DNA of 64,000 bases from Shewanella mangrovi (GCF_000753795.1 NZ_JPEO01000004.1:186001-250000), one strand, 5' to 3'. Positions 9,423 to 18,977 are shown, counted from the stretch's first letter. Numbers and translations: made by a program. The notes: generated from the sequence alone by a model not told the origin.

Positions 9423-9698
9423 ATGTTGTCTGCGGCACAAGAGCGTATTTCCGCTATCGGCGACCGAATCGCGGCTCACTCAGTCATCAACGAACAGGTG
9501 TTGATTGATATGCGCAGTGAATTCCCCACACTGAAATTTACTCTGTGTTTCGAGGATGATCTGGGTGAGCGCGAGCCTTACATCAGTTACCCAAGTTTTG
9601 ATCTGCATTTAATGCAGTTGCGTCCCGGCAGTTGCGCCGGATTAACCTTTTCGCCCGAAGAATGCTCCGGCATTGTGGTGGCGTTGCATTTGGATTGA
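9423..9698 (+). CDS. Small nif-cluster protein of unknown function (possibly DUF6129)
   Basis: 91 residues from the ATG at 9423, one base after the nifY stop and with GGAGGA overlapping the nifY end, so co-translated with nifY. It is soluble, with two cysteines in its C-terminal half outside any classic metal motif (PGSCAGL, PEECSG). I recall small ORFs of this type (DUF6129) in nif clusters, but the assignment is uncertain. A role in cofactor or nitrogenase maturation is only implied by position. Confidence 0.7.
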   Translation: MLSAAQERISAIGDRIAAHSVINEQVLIDMRSEFPTLKFTLCFEDDLGEREPYISYPSFDLHLMQLRPGSCAGLTFSPEECSGIVVALHLD

Positions 9699-9752
9699 GC
9701 ATCTTGATTGAGCCAATTGTTTGAAGATAGCCACTATCGGATAACGTCGCTT

Positions 9753-9790
9753 GCGGCTTTGTCGTCTTTCCGACAAAGCCGCCTTTTTTT
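9753..9790 (+). terminator. Terminator of the nifHDKTY operon
   Basis: Perfect 12-base stem GCGGCTTTGTCG (9753-9764) with its complement at 9771-9782, a 6-base loop, then CTTTTTTT. It closes the first nif operon 55 bases after the last stop. The stem also contains a TGT-N10-ACA NifA site (9760-9775). Confidence 0.9.
9760..9775. promoter_or_regulatory. NifA upstream activator site for nifENX
   Basis: TGT 9760-9762, ten bases, ACA 9773-9775, located 64 bases upstream of the nifE -24/-12 element, the usual distance. The two half-sites lie on opposite arms of the nifHDKTY terminator stem, so the match could be partly a by-product of the hairpin. No other TGT-N10-ACA was seen before nifE. Confidence 0.65.
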
Positions 9791-9838
9791 GTGTCAGTTG
9801 TAAAACTGACAATCTATCAAAAACAATAGCTTAACTCT

Positions 9839-9854
9839 TGGCGTTCTATTTGCA
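9839..9854 (+). promoter_or_regulatory. Sigma-54 promoter of nifENX
   Basis: TGGCGT-N5-TTGCA has GG at 9840-9841 and GC at 9852-9853. The start site would be near 9865, about 60 bases before the nifE ATG. An inverted repeat TGTCAGTT/AACTGACA (9792-9811) lies just upstream. Confidence 0.85.
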
Positions 9855-9926
9855 CCTTCTTGCACACACTGCCACTCACATTGTCCATACCTATGTGAGT
9901 GACGCCCGATGTAAGGAGTGAGTGCC

Positions 9927-11381
9927 ATGAAACCATCAGAGATCCGCCTACTTCAGGATGAGCCTGCCTGCGAACATAACAAAGGCAGTAAAAGCGGCTG
10001 TGCACGGCCCAAGCCTGGCGCCACCGCCGGCGGCTGTAGTTTTGATGGGGCGCAGATCAGCCTGCTGCCGATTGCCGATGTCGGCCATATCGTCCACGGG
10101 CCAATCGCCTGCGCGGGCAACAGCTGGAACAATCGCGGCACCCGCGCCGTCGGCTCGAACCTATTCCGCCTCGGCTTTACCACAGATTTAAACGAGCAAG
10201 ATGTGATTATGGGCCGCGCTGAAAAGCGCTTGCTGCATGCCATCAAGCAGTTGATTGAAGAACACAATCCACCGGCAGTGTTCGTTTACATGACCTGTGT
10301 GCCCGCGTTGGAAGGCAACGACATTGAATCGATTTGCAAACTGGCGGCAGAGCGCTGGCATAAACCGGTGATCCCGGTTGATGCCGCCGGCTTTTATGGC
10401 AACAAAAACCTTGGTAACCGCATTGCGGGCAGTGTGATGGTCAAGCATGTGGTCGGCACCGCCGAGCCGCCAGCAAAGCCGCTGATGAAGCACGACCCTT
10501 CGCGCAAAGTGCATGACATTGTGTTGATTGGTGAATACAACATTGCCGGAGAGTTTTGGCATGTGTCACCGCTGTTTGAAGAGGTGGGGCTGCGGGTACT
10601 GTGCTGTATGGCGGGCGATACCCAGTTTCATCAAATTCAAACCATGCACCGCGCCGATGCGGCGATGGTGGTCTGTTCACGGGCGCAGATTAACGTGGCG
10701 CGTTTATTAGAAGAGCAGTGGGGCGTACCTTGGTTTGAAGGCAGTTTTTACGGCATTGACGACACTTCAGCGGCGTTGCGTGGTTTCGCCAAACTGCTCA
10801 ATGACGACAAGCTGACCGCGCATGTTGAGCAGGTGATTGCCCGTGAAGAAAGCCGGGTGCGTGAGGCGCTCAAGCCGTTTCGCGAGCAGCTGCAAGGTAA
10901 ACGGGCACTGCTCTATACCGGCGGGGTGAAGTCATGGTCGGTGGTCTCAGCGCTGGGCGAACTCGGCATTGAAGTGGTTGCCACTGGCACCAAAAAATCC
11001 ACCCAATCTGACAAGCAACGCATTATCGACATTATGGGCGAAAACGCTTTGATGCTGGATGAAGGCGGTGCGCGACAACTGATCAGCACCTGTCGTCAGC
11101 ACAATGCCGACTTAATGATTGCTGGTGGCCGCAACATGTACACCGCCCTGAAAGCCAAGCTGCCGTTTCTAGATATTAACCAAGAACGTCACCACGCCTA
11201 TGCCGGATATCAAGGGATGATCACCCTTGCCGAAGAGCTCGTGCGCACGCTGAATAGCCCGATTTGGGGCGCGGTCAGAAGTGCCTCGCCGTGGGACGCT
11301 AGCGCCGATAACTCGGCGGCACTCACCTCATTAACGCCTGATCTGAGTGCGGATCTGGCGGCAACAGATTTCAATGCATAA
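9927..11381 (+). CDS. nifE: FeMo-cofactor scaffold protein NifE
   Basis: 484 residues; a NifD paralogue. The ATG at 9927 is 8 bases after AAGGAG. Cluster-binding cysteines are in [22 protein letters not shown] and [14 protein letters not shown], the NifE equivalents of the NifD P-cluster motifs. With NifN it forms the tetramer on which NifB-co is converted to FeMo-co with Mo and homocitrate. Confidence 0.98.
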   Translation: MKPSEIRLLQDEPACEHNKGSKSGCARPKPGATAGGCSFDGAQISLLPIADVGHIVHGPIACAGNSWNNRGTRAVGSNLFRLGFTTDLNEQDVIMGRAEKRLLHAIKQLIEEHNPPAVFVYMTCVPALEGNDIESICKLAAERWHKPVIPVDAAGFYGNKNLGNRIAGSVMVKHVVGTAEPPAKPLMKHDPSRKVHDIVLIGEYNIAGEFWHVSPLFEEVGLRVLCCMAGDTQFHQIQTMHRADAAMVVCSRAQINVARLLEEQWGVPWFEGSFYGIDDTSAALRGFAKLLNDDKLTAHVEQVIAREESRVREALKPFREQLQGKRALLYTGGVKSWSVVSALGELGIEVVATGTKKSTQSDKQRIIDIMGENALMLDEGGARQLISTCRQHNADLMIAGGRNMYTALKAKLPFLDINQERHHAYAGYQGMITLAEELVRTLNSPIWGAVRSASPWDASADNSAALTSLTPDLSADLAATDFNA

Positions 11382-11391
11382 GGAGCAGCGC

Positions 11392-12771
11392 ATGGCGACC
11401 ATTACTAAACAAAATACGCCGCTGGTGACCCAGCCGCTGAAAACCAGTCCCGCGACCGGCGCGACTTTGGCCAGTCTCGGCATCAACCGCTGTATTCCGC
11501 TGTTGCACGGTTCGCAGGGCTGTGGCGCTTTTGCCAAAGTGTATCTGATCCAGCATTTGCGCGAGCCGATTCCGCTGCAAAACACCGCCATTGACCAAGT
11601 AGCGGCGGTTATGGGCGGCGATGACAACCTGTTTGAAGCCTTAAAAACCCTTTGCAGCAAAGAAGCGCCTGAGATTATCGCGGTAATGACTTCTGGCTTG
11701 ACCGAAATGCAGGGCACGGATACTTACCGCGTGATCGCCGATTTTAAACTGCGTCACCCAGAATTTGCCGCCACGCGCATTATCAACATGGCCACGCCGG
11801 ACTTTAACGGCTGCATGCAAACTGGCTTTGCCGCCTGTGTCGATGCTTTGGTGCGTCAGCTAGTGCAGCCGCCATCAGGCAGGCAGCGGGCACGCAAACA
11901 GCTCAATGTGCTCTGTTCAGTGGGCATGACCAGCGCCGATATTGAAACCCTGAAACGCTACCTCGATGCCTTTGAACTGGATGCGGTGATGGTGCCGGAT
12001 CTGTCGCTGTCACTCGATGGTCATCTGGGCGATGACGATTTCTCGCCGACCTCGACCGGTGGCACCTCGGTGCTCGAAATCGAGCAGATGGCGGACAGCG
12101 CCGCCACCTTAGTGCTGGGCGGCTCGTTGATGAACACCGCCAACTGGCTCAAGCAACGGTTTGATATTCCAGTGATTAGCTGCGACATGGGTATGGGCAT
12201 GAAAGCGATGGACAGCTTAGTGATGCAATTGGCCAAGCTCAGCGGTAAGCCGGTTCCCAGCTGGCTCAGCCGGGCGCGGCGCCGTTTGCAAGATGCCATG
12301 CTCGACTGCCATTTTGTGCTGAGTAATGAGTCAGTCGGCATCGCCTTGGAGCCTGATCTTGCCATCGGTTATTCGACCTTACTCAGCGAAATGGGCATCA
12401 AGCAACCGCGAATCGTCACCACGGTGGATATGGCGGGACTGGCCGATTTGGATGCGGCGGAAGTGATCATTGGCGATATCGCTAGGCTTGGCCAAGTGGC
12501 GCCGCAACTCAAGTTGGTGATCAGTAATAGCCACGCCGCTGCCTTGTTTGAACCCGAAACTCCTGTGCTGCGCGCCGGTTATCCGTGCCATGACCAGTTC
12601 GGCAATATGGATCTGCGCCAGTTTGGTTACGAAGGCAGCCGTGAGCGTTTATTCGCGCTGGCTAATCTTGTGTTGCAGCATCATCAAGATGAAGTGACAC
12701 CCCATATCAGCAGCTATCGTTTTGGCGCCGAGCATGTGATGCCGGTGGCCACGGCTAAGGAGCGCGCATGA
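11392..12771 (+). CDS. nifN: FeMo-cofactor scaffold protein NifN
   Basis: 459 residues from the ATG at 11392, after AAGGAG at 11380-11385, ten bases downstream of nifE. It is a NifK paralogue with LASLGINRCIPLLHGSQGC near residue 28 and the HGSQGCGAF motif. It pairs with NifE. Its end overlaps nifX in ATGA, so the two are translationally coupled. Confidence 0.98.
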   Translation: MATITKQNTPLVTQPLKTSPATGATLASLGINRCIPLLHGSQGCGAFAKVYLIQHLREPIPLQNTAIDQVAAVMGGDDNLFEALKTLCSKEAPEIIAVMTSGLTEMQGTDTYRVIADFKLRHPEFAATRIINMATPDFNGCMQTGFAACVDALVRQLVQPPSGRQRARKQLNVLCSVGMTSADIETLKRYLDAFELDAVMVPDLSLSLDGHLGDDDFSPTSTGGTSVLEIEQMADSAATLVLGGSLMNTANWLKQRFDIPVISCDMGMGMKAMDSLVMQLAKLSGKPVPSWLSRARRRLQDAMLDCHFVLSNESVGIALEPDLAIGYSTLLSEMGIKQPRIVTTVDMAGLADLDAAEVIIGDIARLGQVAPQLKLVISNSHAAALFEPETPVLRAGYPCHDQFGNMDLRQFGYEGSRERLFALANLVLQHHQDEVTPHISSYRFGAEHVMPVATAKERA

Positions 12772-13259
12772 GCACTTTTCACGGCCACTCAGAACGTAAA
12801 TTACACATTGAACCGCAGCCGCGCGAAGGCAAATTTCCGCTAAAAGTCGCCTTTGCCACCGGTAATCGTCGCCAAGTGGAGCAACATTTTGGTAGCGCCC
12901 GCGGCATGTTGATTTATGGCGTGGATAAAAACGAATGGCGCATTTTGGAGGCGATCGAATATGCCGAAGGCGAGCAGCGCGCCCATGATCGATTGCCAGC
13001 GCGGATCGCCGATCTTGCTGAGTGTGCCGCGGTATTTTGTAACGCCTGTGGCGCGTCGGCGATTCGGCAACTACTAGAGCGCGGCATTCATCCGGTCAAA
13101 GTGGCTGAAGGCGTGGAAATTCACTCTTTGCTGCAAGAGTTACAACAGGAGTTACAGGGCAAACCGATGGGCTGGCTGGCGCGTTCGCTCAAGCAAGTGC
13201 AGCGCGCGCCAAGCGGTGAGGCCGAACGTTTACAGGCATTGATGGATGAAGAGTGGTAA
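12768..13259 (+). CDS. nifX: NifX, FeMo-co precursor carrier
   Basis: 163 residues. The central domain (KVAFATGNRRQVEQHFGSA, residues 26-44, to about 125) is the NifX/NifB C-terminal cofactor-binding fold, including the HFGSA loop. It starts inside the end of nifN. It binds NifB-co or VK-cluster during transfer between NifB, NifEN and NifDK. Confidence 0.93.
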   Translation: MSTFHGHSERKLHIEPQPREGKFPLKVAFATGNRRQVEQHFGSARGMLIYGVDKNEWRILEAIEYAEGEQRAHDRLPARIADLAECAAVFCNACGASAIRQLLERGIHPVKVAEGVEIHSLLQELQQELQGKPMGWLARSLKQVQRAPSGEAERLQALMDEEW

Positions 13260-13337
13260 GGCGCCGAAAAGGGCGCATACAGATTTTGATTCACAGTTTT
13301 TATAAGAAAGTCGCAACATAAAAAGGGAGCAACAAAA

Positions 13338-13622
13338 ATGAGTAATGTCGTGGGTTATACCCGTGGGGGCGCCGAGTGGGAACCGCAGTATATCGAGGCA
13401 ATTAACCAAGATAGCTGCATCGGCTGTGGTCGCTGCTTTAAGGTCTGTTCACGTAATGTGTTTGATTTGGTTGAAAAAGAAGATGCCGATGAAGACGATC
13501 TTTACGATGAAGAAGTGATGATGGTAATGGAAATTGCCGATGCCGATGATTGTATCGGTTGCCAAGCTTGTTCAAAGGTGTGCCCAAAAGGGTGTCATAG
13601 TTTTGCGGCAAAAGCTGCGTAG
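13338..13622 (+). CDS. fdxB: Nif-specific ferredoxin III, 2x[4Fe-4S]
   Basis: 94 residues with two cluster motifs, CIGCGRCFKVC at residues 29-39 and CIGCQACSKVCPKGC near 75-89, joined by an unusually acidic insert (DADEDDLYDEE). This layout is that of nif-specific ferredoxin III. It follows nifX by 78 bases with its own GGGAGC ribosome site and is probably in the nifENX operon. It is a candidate electron donor for cofactor assembly or nitrogenase. Confidence 0.9.
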   Translation: MSNVVGYTRGGAEWEPQYIEAINQDSCIGCGRCFKVCSRNVFDLVEKEDADEDDLYDEEVMMVMEIADADDCIGCQACSKVCPKGCHSFAAKAA

Positions 13623-13912
13623 CGGATTTGGTTGCTAAGCTATCGTTTAGCTTTTGGTGTATGGCTGGCGCCATACAAAGCTGCGCTTTGGAAAGTCGTG
13701 GAACTACTCGTTCCACACCAGAGCCAAGGGGCGATGCTCGTCCCTCGCCCCTTGGAACCCCGACGACGCCCCACGTCGCGAATCGCTCCGGCGCTTCTGG
13801 TTTGTCATCTGCGCAAATCGCCGCCAACTCGGAATCCATTCCTCGGCGCGGCTTCGAGGCATCGACGTACAGGATGTTCTAATGCCGTGGAGCACATGGA
13901 TGTGCAATAACG
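13623..13912 (-). repeat. Intergenic mosaic repeat, copy 3 (minus orientation)
   Basis: Core 13785-13912 matches copy 1 in the same orientation (GGCGCTTCTGGTTTG, ACGTACAGGATGT.CTAATGCCGT.GAGCACA.GGATGTGCA) and is the inverse of copies 2 and 4 (GCACATCCATGTGCTCCACGG). The proximal part holds a hairpin GTATGGC/GCCATAC near 13660 and a GC-rich tract around CCAAGGGGC/GCCCCTTGG. It occupies the gap after fdxB; no gene is credible between 13623 and 14039. Confidence 0.75.
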
Positions 13913-14039
13913 GTGAATGCCCCGATTGCTTGATGCCTGCCCAACGCACCTTCGCCGCGCCAAGGGGGAGTGGTGTTGCCTGATCGTGCTTAATACACCT
14001 GTCGAATATGAGTTATTGGAGCGTAGTTAAAGATCTGCC

Positions 14040-14285
14040 TCAGTTTGAAATGATGAGCATGGCGAGATAGGGCACTAAGTTGAAGACAAAAATCAGCAAT
14101 TTATATGTGCCGAGGAAGCCGTATAACACCAACGAAATTTGCTCTGGTGCTAAGCCAAACATCTGTCCATGGAAGCGGAAAATCAGCGATTTGAAACTGC
14201 TGACCATCAGCGCTGAAAACATCAATAACCCGACGTTTATCAGCGTCATCCATTGAAAGAAATCAACCAGTTGAGTCAGTGACAT
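14040..14285 (-). CDS. DUF6868-like small membrane protein
   Basis: 81 residues from the ATG complementary to 14283-14285, with AGGAG ten bases upstream; a longer opening at 14393 lacks a ribosome site. The layout resembles the DUF6868 family: MSLTQLVDFFQWMTLINVG leads into a first membrane segment, then a cytoplasmic FRFHGQMFGL motif, then a second membrane segment (YGFLGTYKLLIFVFNLVPYLAM). Function unknown. It stands alone between repeat copies 3 and 4. Confidence 0.78.
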   Translation of the reverse strand: MSLTQLVDFFQWMTLINVGLLMFSALMVSSFKSLIFRFHGQMFGLAPEQISLVLYGFLGTYKLLIFVFNLVPYLAMLIISN

Positions 14286-14407
14286 AAGCCGACAACTCCT
14301 TCGCGAAAGCATAAGGAAATTATAGTTGTTATTCTGGTTTGCAGGCTGTATCTCGTAATCTAATGAACTTCGAATCCTCGGTAATTTGTACAATGCGCAC
14401 TAACTTT

Positions 14408-14595
14408 GCGGGCGTACTCCGAGAATTTCCAAGCACATGTAGACTGGTGGCCGTCGCCAGCATTCGCCGTTCTCGCACATCCATGTGCTCCACGGCATTA
14501 GTACATCCATGCGCTTCGATGCTGGCGTCGAGCTTACACGGATGTACTTGCAGCGTGCCACAAGGATGCGTGTGCATGCGCCCACCGCAGGTGAT
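14408..14595 (+). repeat. Intergenic mosaic repeat, copy 4 (plus orientation)
   Basis: It shares 60 identical bases (14518-14577) with copy 2, plus GTGGCCGTCGCCAGCA and the GCACATCCATGTGCTC.ACGGCATTA block. It lacks the internal duplication of copy 2 and is a shorter mosaic. Together with copy 3 it brackets the single DUF6868 gene in inverted orientation. Confidence 0.8.
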
Positions 14596-14659
14596 TTAGA
14601 ACCTTGAACATTCAAACACTATTACAACTTCAAGAAACTTCAAAGTTCGCGGCAACCCC

Positions 14660-14707
14660 ATTTATCGCGGCGCGATAAATCCAATAAGCGACGGTGAAAA
14701 CCGTCGC
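14660..14707. terminator. Two tandem hairpins after the carboxylesterase gene
   Basis: First hairpin GCGACGGT/ACCGTCGC with a GAAA tetraloop (14688-14707), second near-perfect palindrome ATTTATCGCG.CGCGATAAAT (14660-14680). They lie 10-57 bases past the stop of the minus-strand esterase. No long T-run follows, so termination is likely but not certain. Confidence 0.5.
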
Positions 14708-14716
14708 AATCCTCAA

Positions 14717-16240
14717 CTATCCCCGGGCATGTTGAAAAAACAGATCAATTGCTTCGAGTTGCTCAAGGTTAGCTACTGCGCCAACGGTGGGCTCTGGGGT
14801 GAAGTGCAACACTTGTGGGGCGGCGTTATCCCATGCTGGCCATTCAGGCAAACCGGCACTATTGGGATTGCCGGTTTTGGCAAAGTTCACCCAATAGCTC
14901 GACATGGTATCGGCCAGTTGTTGGTCTGCCGCTGTCCATGCTCGTGGCGGCGTGAGCAGATCAAACACGTATGACATTTCCGCCGCATGGGTTGGGCCAA
15001 AGCTTGGCATGTTAGGAAACGCTGGCGGGGTGTGGTTGAAGTAGTAGCTGTACACCGCGCCGGTGCCGGTTTTGCTTTGCAGTTTGGCCCAAGTCCAGCT
15101 GTGCCACGCAAAGGCGAGATCGCGGAACAGGTTTTGTTGCGCGGTTAACGCTTCTGCGTCGTTACTGGCGGGATACGCCTTAAAGCCGATGTCGCTGTCA
15201 GCGCCGAATTGCGCTTTCAGCAGTTGTTGGAATTGTGCCAGCGTAGTTTGTTGAAAGAACAGCGAACCTTCGGCGGCATTGGTACCAATCAGAATCGGCG
15301 TGTCGTTTTGTTGGCCGTTTTCGTACAAAGTGATCGGATCGTCGGCAATCACATAGCCATCAAACACCGGCCAAGAGGATTCCAGCACCAGCTCGCTTTG
15401 GCGCGGGACTTTTTCAAGTAGTTCTTCGGCGGGCAGGGCGCGCAGCTCTGCCAGCGATAATCCCGCCGATTGGCTAAATTGTTGGCCCATAGCTTCGGCG
15501 GTGGCGAGTGGTTTCACGCTTTGGGCGATATTGCCGTTGGCGACGGCATTGGCAAATGAGGCGCCACTTTCGGCAATCGCTTTATGGAACAGGCCGTGTG
15601 CCAGCGGTGATGCAGCAAGTAAGCTGACTGAAATAGCCCCGGCGGATTCGCCCATAATGGTGACGTTGTCAGCCGAGCCGCCAAAGTGATGAATGTTTTG
15701 CTGCACCCATTTAAGCGCGGCAACTTGATCTTGCAGGCCATAGTTGCCAGAAACGCCGTGGGCGTTTTCGGCCGATAATTCAGGATGGGCAAAAAAGCCA
15801 AGCGGCCCCAAACGGTAGGCGATGCTGACGAATACCACGCCTTTTTTAGCGAGGTTTTCACCATTGAAAATCGGTTGTGCGGTGGAGCCAAACGAGTAGC
15901 CGCCGCCGTGGATCCAAACGATCACCGGCAGATCTTTATTATCATCGCTGGCAGGCGACCAGATGTTTAAGTAGAGGCAATCTTCATTGCGCGCTTGGCC
16001 GGGCACATCGGTAAAGGCGCTGGAAAGTTGCGGGCAGGCGGGCGCAAATTCGACCGCAGCTTTGATGCCTTGCCAAGCTTCAGCTGGTTGCGGCGCGCGC
16101 CAGCGGCGTTCACCCACCGGCGGCGCGGCGTAAGGGATGCCTTTAAAGATTGCGAGTTGATCTTGGCGGGTTCCGGCGATTTGCCCAGTGTGAGTATTGG
16201 CAACAGGTTGCTGGCGATCATTAACTGAAAACAGCGGCAT
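14717..16240 (-). CDS. Type B carboxylesterase (para-nitrobenzyl esterase-like)
   Basis: 507 residues from the ATG complementary to 16238-16240, which has AAAGGA 8 bases upstream; earlier in-frame ATGs fit the ribosome site less well. Family signatures are FKGIPYAAPPVGERRW, EDCLYLNIW, the oxyanion loop IHGGGYSFG and nucleophile motif GESAGAISV, with a C-terminal HAAEMSYVF histidine. It hydrolyses carboxylic esters. There is no signal peptide, so it is probably cytoplasmic. It is monocistronic; substrate unknown. Confidence 0.93.
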   Translation of the reverse strand: MPLFSVNDRQQPVANTHTGQIAGTRQDQLAIFKGIPYAAPPVGERRWRAPQPAEAWQGIKAAVEFAPACPQLSSAFTDVPGQARNEDCLYLNIWSPASDDNKDLPVIVWIHGGGYSFGSTAQPIFNGENLAKKGVVFVSIAYRLGPLGFFAHPELSAENAHGVSGNYGLQDQVAALKWVQQNIHHFGGSADNVTIMGESAGAISVSLLAASPLAHGLFHKAIAESGASFANAVANGNIAQSVKPLATAEAMGQQFSQSAGLSLAELRALPAEELLEKVPRQSELVLESSWPVFDGYVIADDPITLYENGQQNDTPILIGTNAAEGSLFFQQTTLAQFQQLLKAQFGADSDIGFKAYPASNDAEALTAQQNLFRDLAFAWHSWTWAKLQSKTGTGAVYSYYFNHTPPAFPNMPSFGPTHAAEMSYVFDLLTPPRAWTAADQQLADTMSSYWVNFAKTGNPNSAGLPEWPAWDNAAPQVLHFTPEPTVGAVANLEQLEAIDLFFQHARG

Positions 16241-16382
16241 AAATGGCATCCTTTCGATATGAACATTCACGAAATATACCGCGTTATCAAACTGATGTAT
16301 CAGATGATGAACAGCTTTTAATGATCCGCTTGCTGAAAAAACTGCATCTAGCTAAACCGTAACAGCGCTGACGTATGGCAAT

Positions 16383-16410
16383 AAAAAAGAGCAACCTGTG
16401 TTGCTCTTTT
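16383..16410 (-). terminator. Terminator of the GH3 gene
   Basis: Ten-base stem AAAAGAGCAA/TTGCTCTTTT (16385-16394 with 16401-16410) and a 6-base loop. Read on the minus strand it is followed by TTAT, giving a long T-run from the stem into the tail. It lies 47 bases past the GH3 stop codon. Confidence 0.85.
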
Positions 16411-16456
16411 GGTTTGCCAATTAGGGACTATTTTCCCAATTCGTGATTATGTTGCA

Positions 16457-18895
16457 TCACTTCACCATGGCTAAGGCGCCATGGGTGGTGTGCGAAACCA
16501 CAATCTCTTTATCCACATGGATTGTTAGCGGTTTGACCTTGCTGACATCAGCTGATGGCGCCACGTACAGCTGATAATCTCCGGCTTCAACAATCCACTC
16601 GTCGCGGCTTGGATCAAAGCTGGCTAGCAGTTGCGATGTGACCTTGAGTTGCACGGTTTCACTTTTACCGGCTGGCAACAACGCGGTTTTGCTAAAGGCT
16701 TTTAGCTCATACGCCGGTTTAGCGAGTTTGGTTTGCGGCGCGGCCACGTACAGTTCAACCACTTCTTTACCGGCCACTTTGCCGCTGTTGGCGATGGTGG
16801 CGCTGACGCTCAGCTCGCCGGCCGCACCTTGTTGGTTAAGGCTGTTGTGGCTGACTTTGATATCGCCGTAGCTAAATTGGGTGTACGACAAACCAAAACC
16901 AAACGGATACGCCACCGGTTGTTTTTTAGTGCTGTAATAGCGATAACCGACCAACAAGCCGTCGTCGTAATTGACGATGTTCATGTCAGGATTGTGTTTA
17001 TCCGGTTGGCCGGGAAAGCCTTTCGCTGATGGCACATCTTGGTATTGCACCGGAATGGTCTGCGCCAATTTGCCGCTTGGGTTGACCTTGCCTGAGAGCA
17101 GATCCGCCACCGCATAACCGGTTTGTTGGCCGCCCATGTAGGCCAGCAAAATGCCGTCTACTTTATCCTGCCATTCATGCGTATCGACCAAGCCGTTGAT
17201 ATTGAGCACCACAGTGACGGTTTTGCCCTGTGCGTGGAATGCTTTAGATACCGCATCAATCAATGCTAACTCGTGTTCGCTCAGCAGGTAATCGCCACGG
17301 CTGTTGGTGCGGTCTTCGCCTTCGCCTGCTTGGCGGCCGATGGTAAAGATGGCGGCATCATCGGTTTTAGCGGCATTGGCGATCAGCTGTTGTAGCTCGC
17401 TGTTGCCGGCCACGGCAGGTTCTTCCGCCATCGGGAATTTGCTCAGCAAGCCTTGTTGGTCGTGCTTGTTTTGCTGCCAGTAACTTTGATAGTAGGCGCT
17501 CACTTGTGGATTGACTTTAAACTGCTCTGCCAAGCCTTCAGCGATGGTGGTGGCTTGGGCTGAGTTCACTTCACCGCTGCCGGTGCCGCCTTTGAGGGTA
17601 TTAATTTGTACGGTACCGAACGAGGCCAGTTTGCTGCCCGCAGCATACGGCAATGCGTGGGCGGCGTTTTTCAGCAACACCATGCCATCCGCCGCCGCTT
17701 GGCGCGCCAGTTTGGCATGGGCGTCTAAGTCTGGATTGTTGTCATACGGCAAATGTTTAAATGAAGGCGTTTTTTGAATTTGGGTCAAAATCGCCAGCGC
17801 GCTGCGGTCGATGTCGGCATCGGTCAGCTCGCCACTTTTGTAGGACGCTTGCAGATCGTCTTTTAAGCCGCCTGGCTCAATCAAATCGTTACCAGCTTTG
17901 ATCTGCATGGCAGCGGAGTGATGGTCGGCATCAGTGATATAACGTTTAAAGTCAGTGGCTAAGCCGTAGACGTTGCTGGCGAACCAGTCTGACATCACTA
18001 AGCCGTTAAAGCCCCATTCGTTGCGTAGTACGTCGGTGAGTAAGTCCTTACGTTGGCCGGTGTATTTGCCGTTAAGCAGGTTGTAAGAGCTCATCACCGC
18101 CCAAGGTTGCGCTTCTGTCACCGCGATTTGAAAGCCGCGCAGATAGAGTTCGCGCAGCACCCGTGGCTCAACAATTGAGTCACTGAAGAAACGGTTGGTT
18201 TCGGCGTTGTTGGCGGCAAAGTGTTTGATGGTGGCGCCAACGCCGTTAGATTGCACCCCGCGCACTAACGCGGCGGCCATTTTACCGGCGATGACGGGAT
18301 CTTCTGAATAGTATTCAAAGTTGCGGCCAAGTAGCGGGTTGCGCTGAATGTTCATCCCCGGTGCCAGCAGAAAATCGACGCCGTAGCGTTTCACTTCATC
18401 GCCTTCGGCTTTGCCCACGGCTTCAACCATGTCGGTATCCCAGCTTGATGCTAGCAGTGAACCAATCGGCCAGCTGGTGGCGTAAAAGGTTTGCTCGGTG
18501 CCGTCTCGGGTCGGTTTGATGCGCAGGCCAGCAGGGCCATCGGCCAGTTTGATAGCGGGAATATCAATATGATTGTTCTTCACACCATTGATATAACCGG
18601 CTACGCCTTCAACCGCGAGTTTTGGATCGAGATTTTTGGCGGGATTACCGGCGTAGGTGGTGAGATCCATACCCGGGCCTGCGAGCAGATCGAGTTTTTC
18701 ATCCAGCGACATCTTGGCCAGTAACGCCTTGGCTTGTTGGCGGTAGGCGTTTTCAGTCTGCTGATATTGGCTGCTTTGTGGTTGTGTTGTAGGGGCTGTG
18801 TCCGTTTCCATACAAAAACCTGTTTGGCTTGCCATACCCAGCGCGACCGCAGCGCAGGTAAGGCTCTTCTTAAATTGAGACAAGTTACACTCCAT
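16457..18895 (-). CDS. Glycoside hydrolase family 3 beta-glucosidase, exported
   Basis: 812 residues. The N-terminus (KKSLTCAAVALGMASQTGFC) looks like a signal peptide, possibly lipoprotein-like. The GH3 N-terminal barrel contains KLADGPAGLRI, KHFAANNAE and nucleophile motif GLVMSDWFAS; then come the GH3 C-terminal alpha/beta domain (MVLLKNAAHALPY onward) and a C-terminal fibronectin-like domain (GKEVVELYVAAP). It probably releases glucose or related sugars in the periplasm. A TTG 12 bases into the frame sits after ATGGAGTG and could be the true start. Monocistronic, with an operator-like palindrome upstream. Confidence 0.93.
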   Translation of the reverse strand: MECNLSQFKKSLTCAAVALGMASQTGFCMETDTAPTTQPQSSQYQQTENAYRQQAKALLAKMSLDEKLDLLAGPGMDLTTYAGNPAKNLDPKLAVEGVAGYINGVKNNHIDIPAIKLADGPAGLRIKPTRDGTEQTFYATSWPIGSLLASSWDTDMVEAVGKAEGDEVKRYGVDFLLAPGMNIQRNPLLGRNFEYYSEDPVIAGKMAAALVRGVQSNGVGATIKHFAANNAETNRFFSDSIVEPRVLRELYLRGFQIAVTEAQPWAVMSSYNLLNGKYTGQRKDLLTDVLRNEWGFNGLVMSDWFASNVYGLATDFKRYITDADHHSAAMQIKAGNDLIEPGGLKDDLQASYKSGELTDADIDRSALAILTQIQKTPSFKHLPYDNNPDLDAHAKLARQAAADGMVLLKNAAHALPYAAGSKLASFGTVQINTLKGGTGSGEVNSAQATTIAEGLAEQFKVNPQVSAYYQSYWQQNKHDQQGLLSKFPMAEEPAVAGNSELQQLIANAAKTDDAAIFTIGRQAGEGEDRTNSRGDYLLSEHELALIDAVSKAFHAQGKTVTVVLNINGLVDTHEWQDKVDGILLAYMGGQQTGYAVADLLSGKVNPSGKLAQTIPVQYQDVPSAKGFPGQPDKHNPDMNIVNYDDGLLVGYRYYSTKKQPVAYPFGFGLSYTQFSYGDIKVSHNSLNQQGAAGELSVSATIANSGKVAGKEVVELYVAAPQTKLAKPAYELKAFSKTALLPAGKSETVQLKVTSQLLASFDPSRDEWIVEAGDYQLYVAPSADVSKVKPLTIHVDKEIVVSHTTHGALAMVK

Positions 18896-18977
18896 TTGCT
18901 GATGGGATCAGCTACATCGTTAATGAAGTCGGCAATGTAATTATTATGGTAATTGCCGAAGTGCGAATGGTATTGCG

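Noticed and set aside
13628..13983. ORFs of 81-133 codons after fdxB
   Set aside because: They fall in repeat copy 3 and, on the minus strand, run into fdxB; composition is not protein-like.
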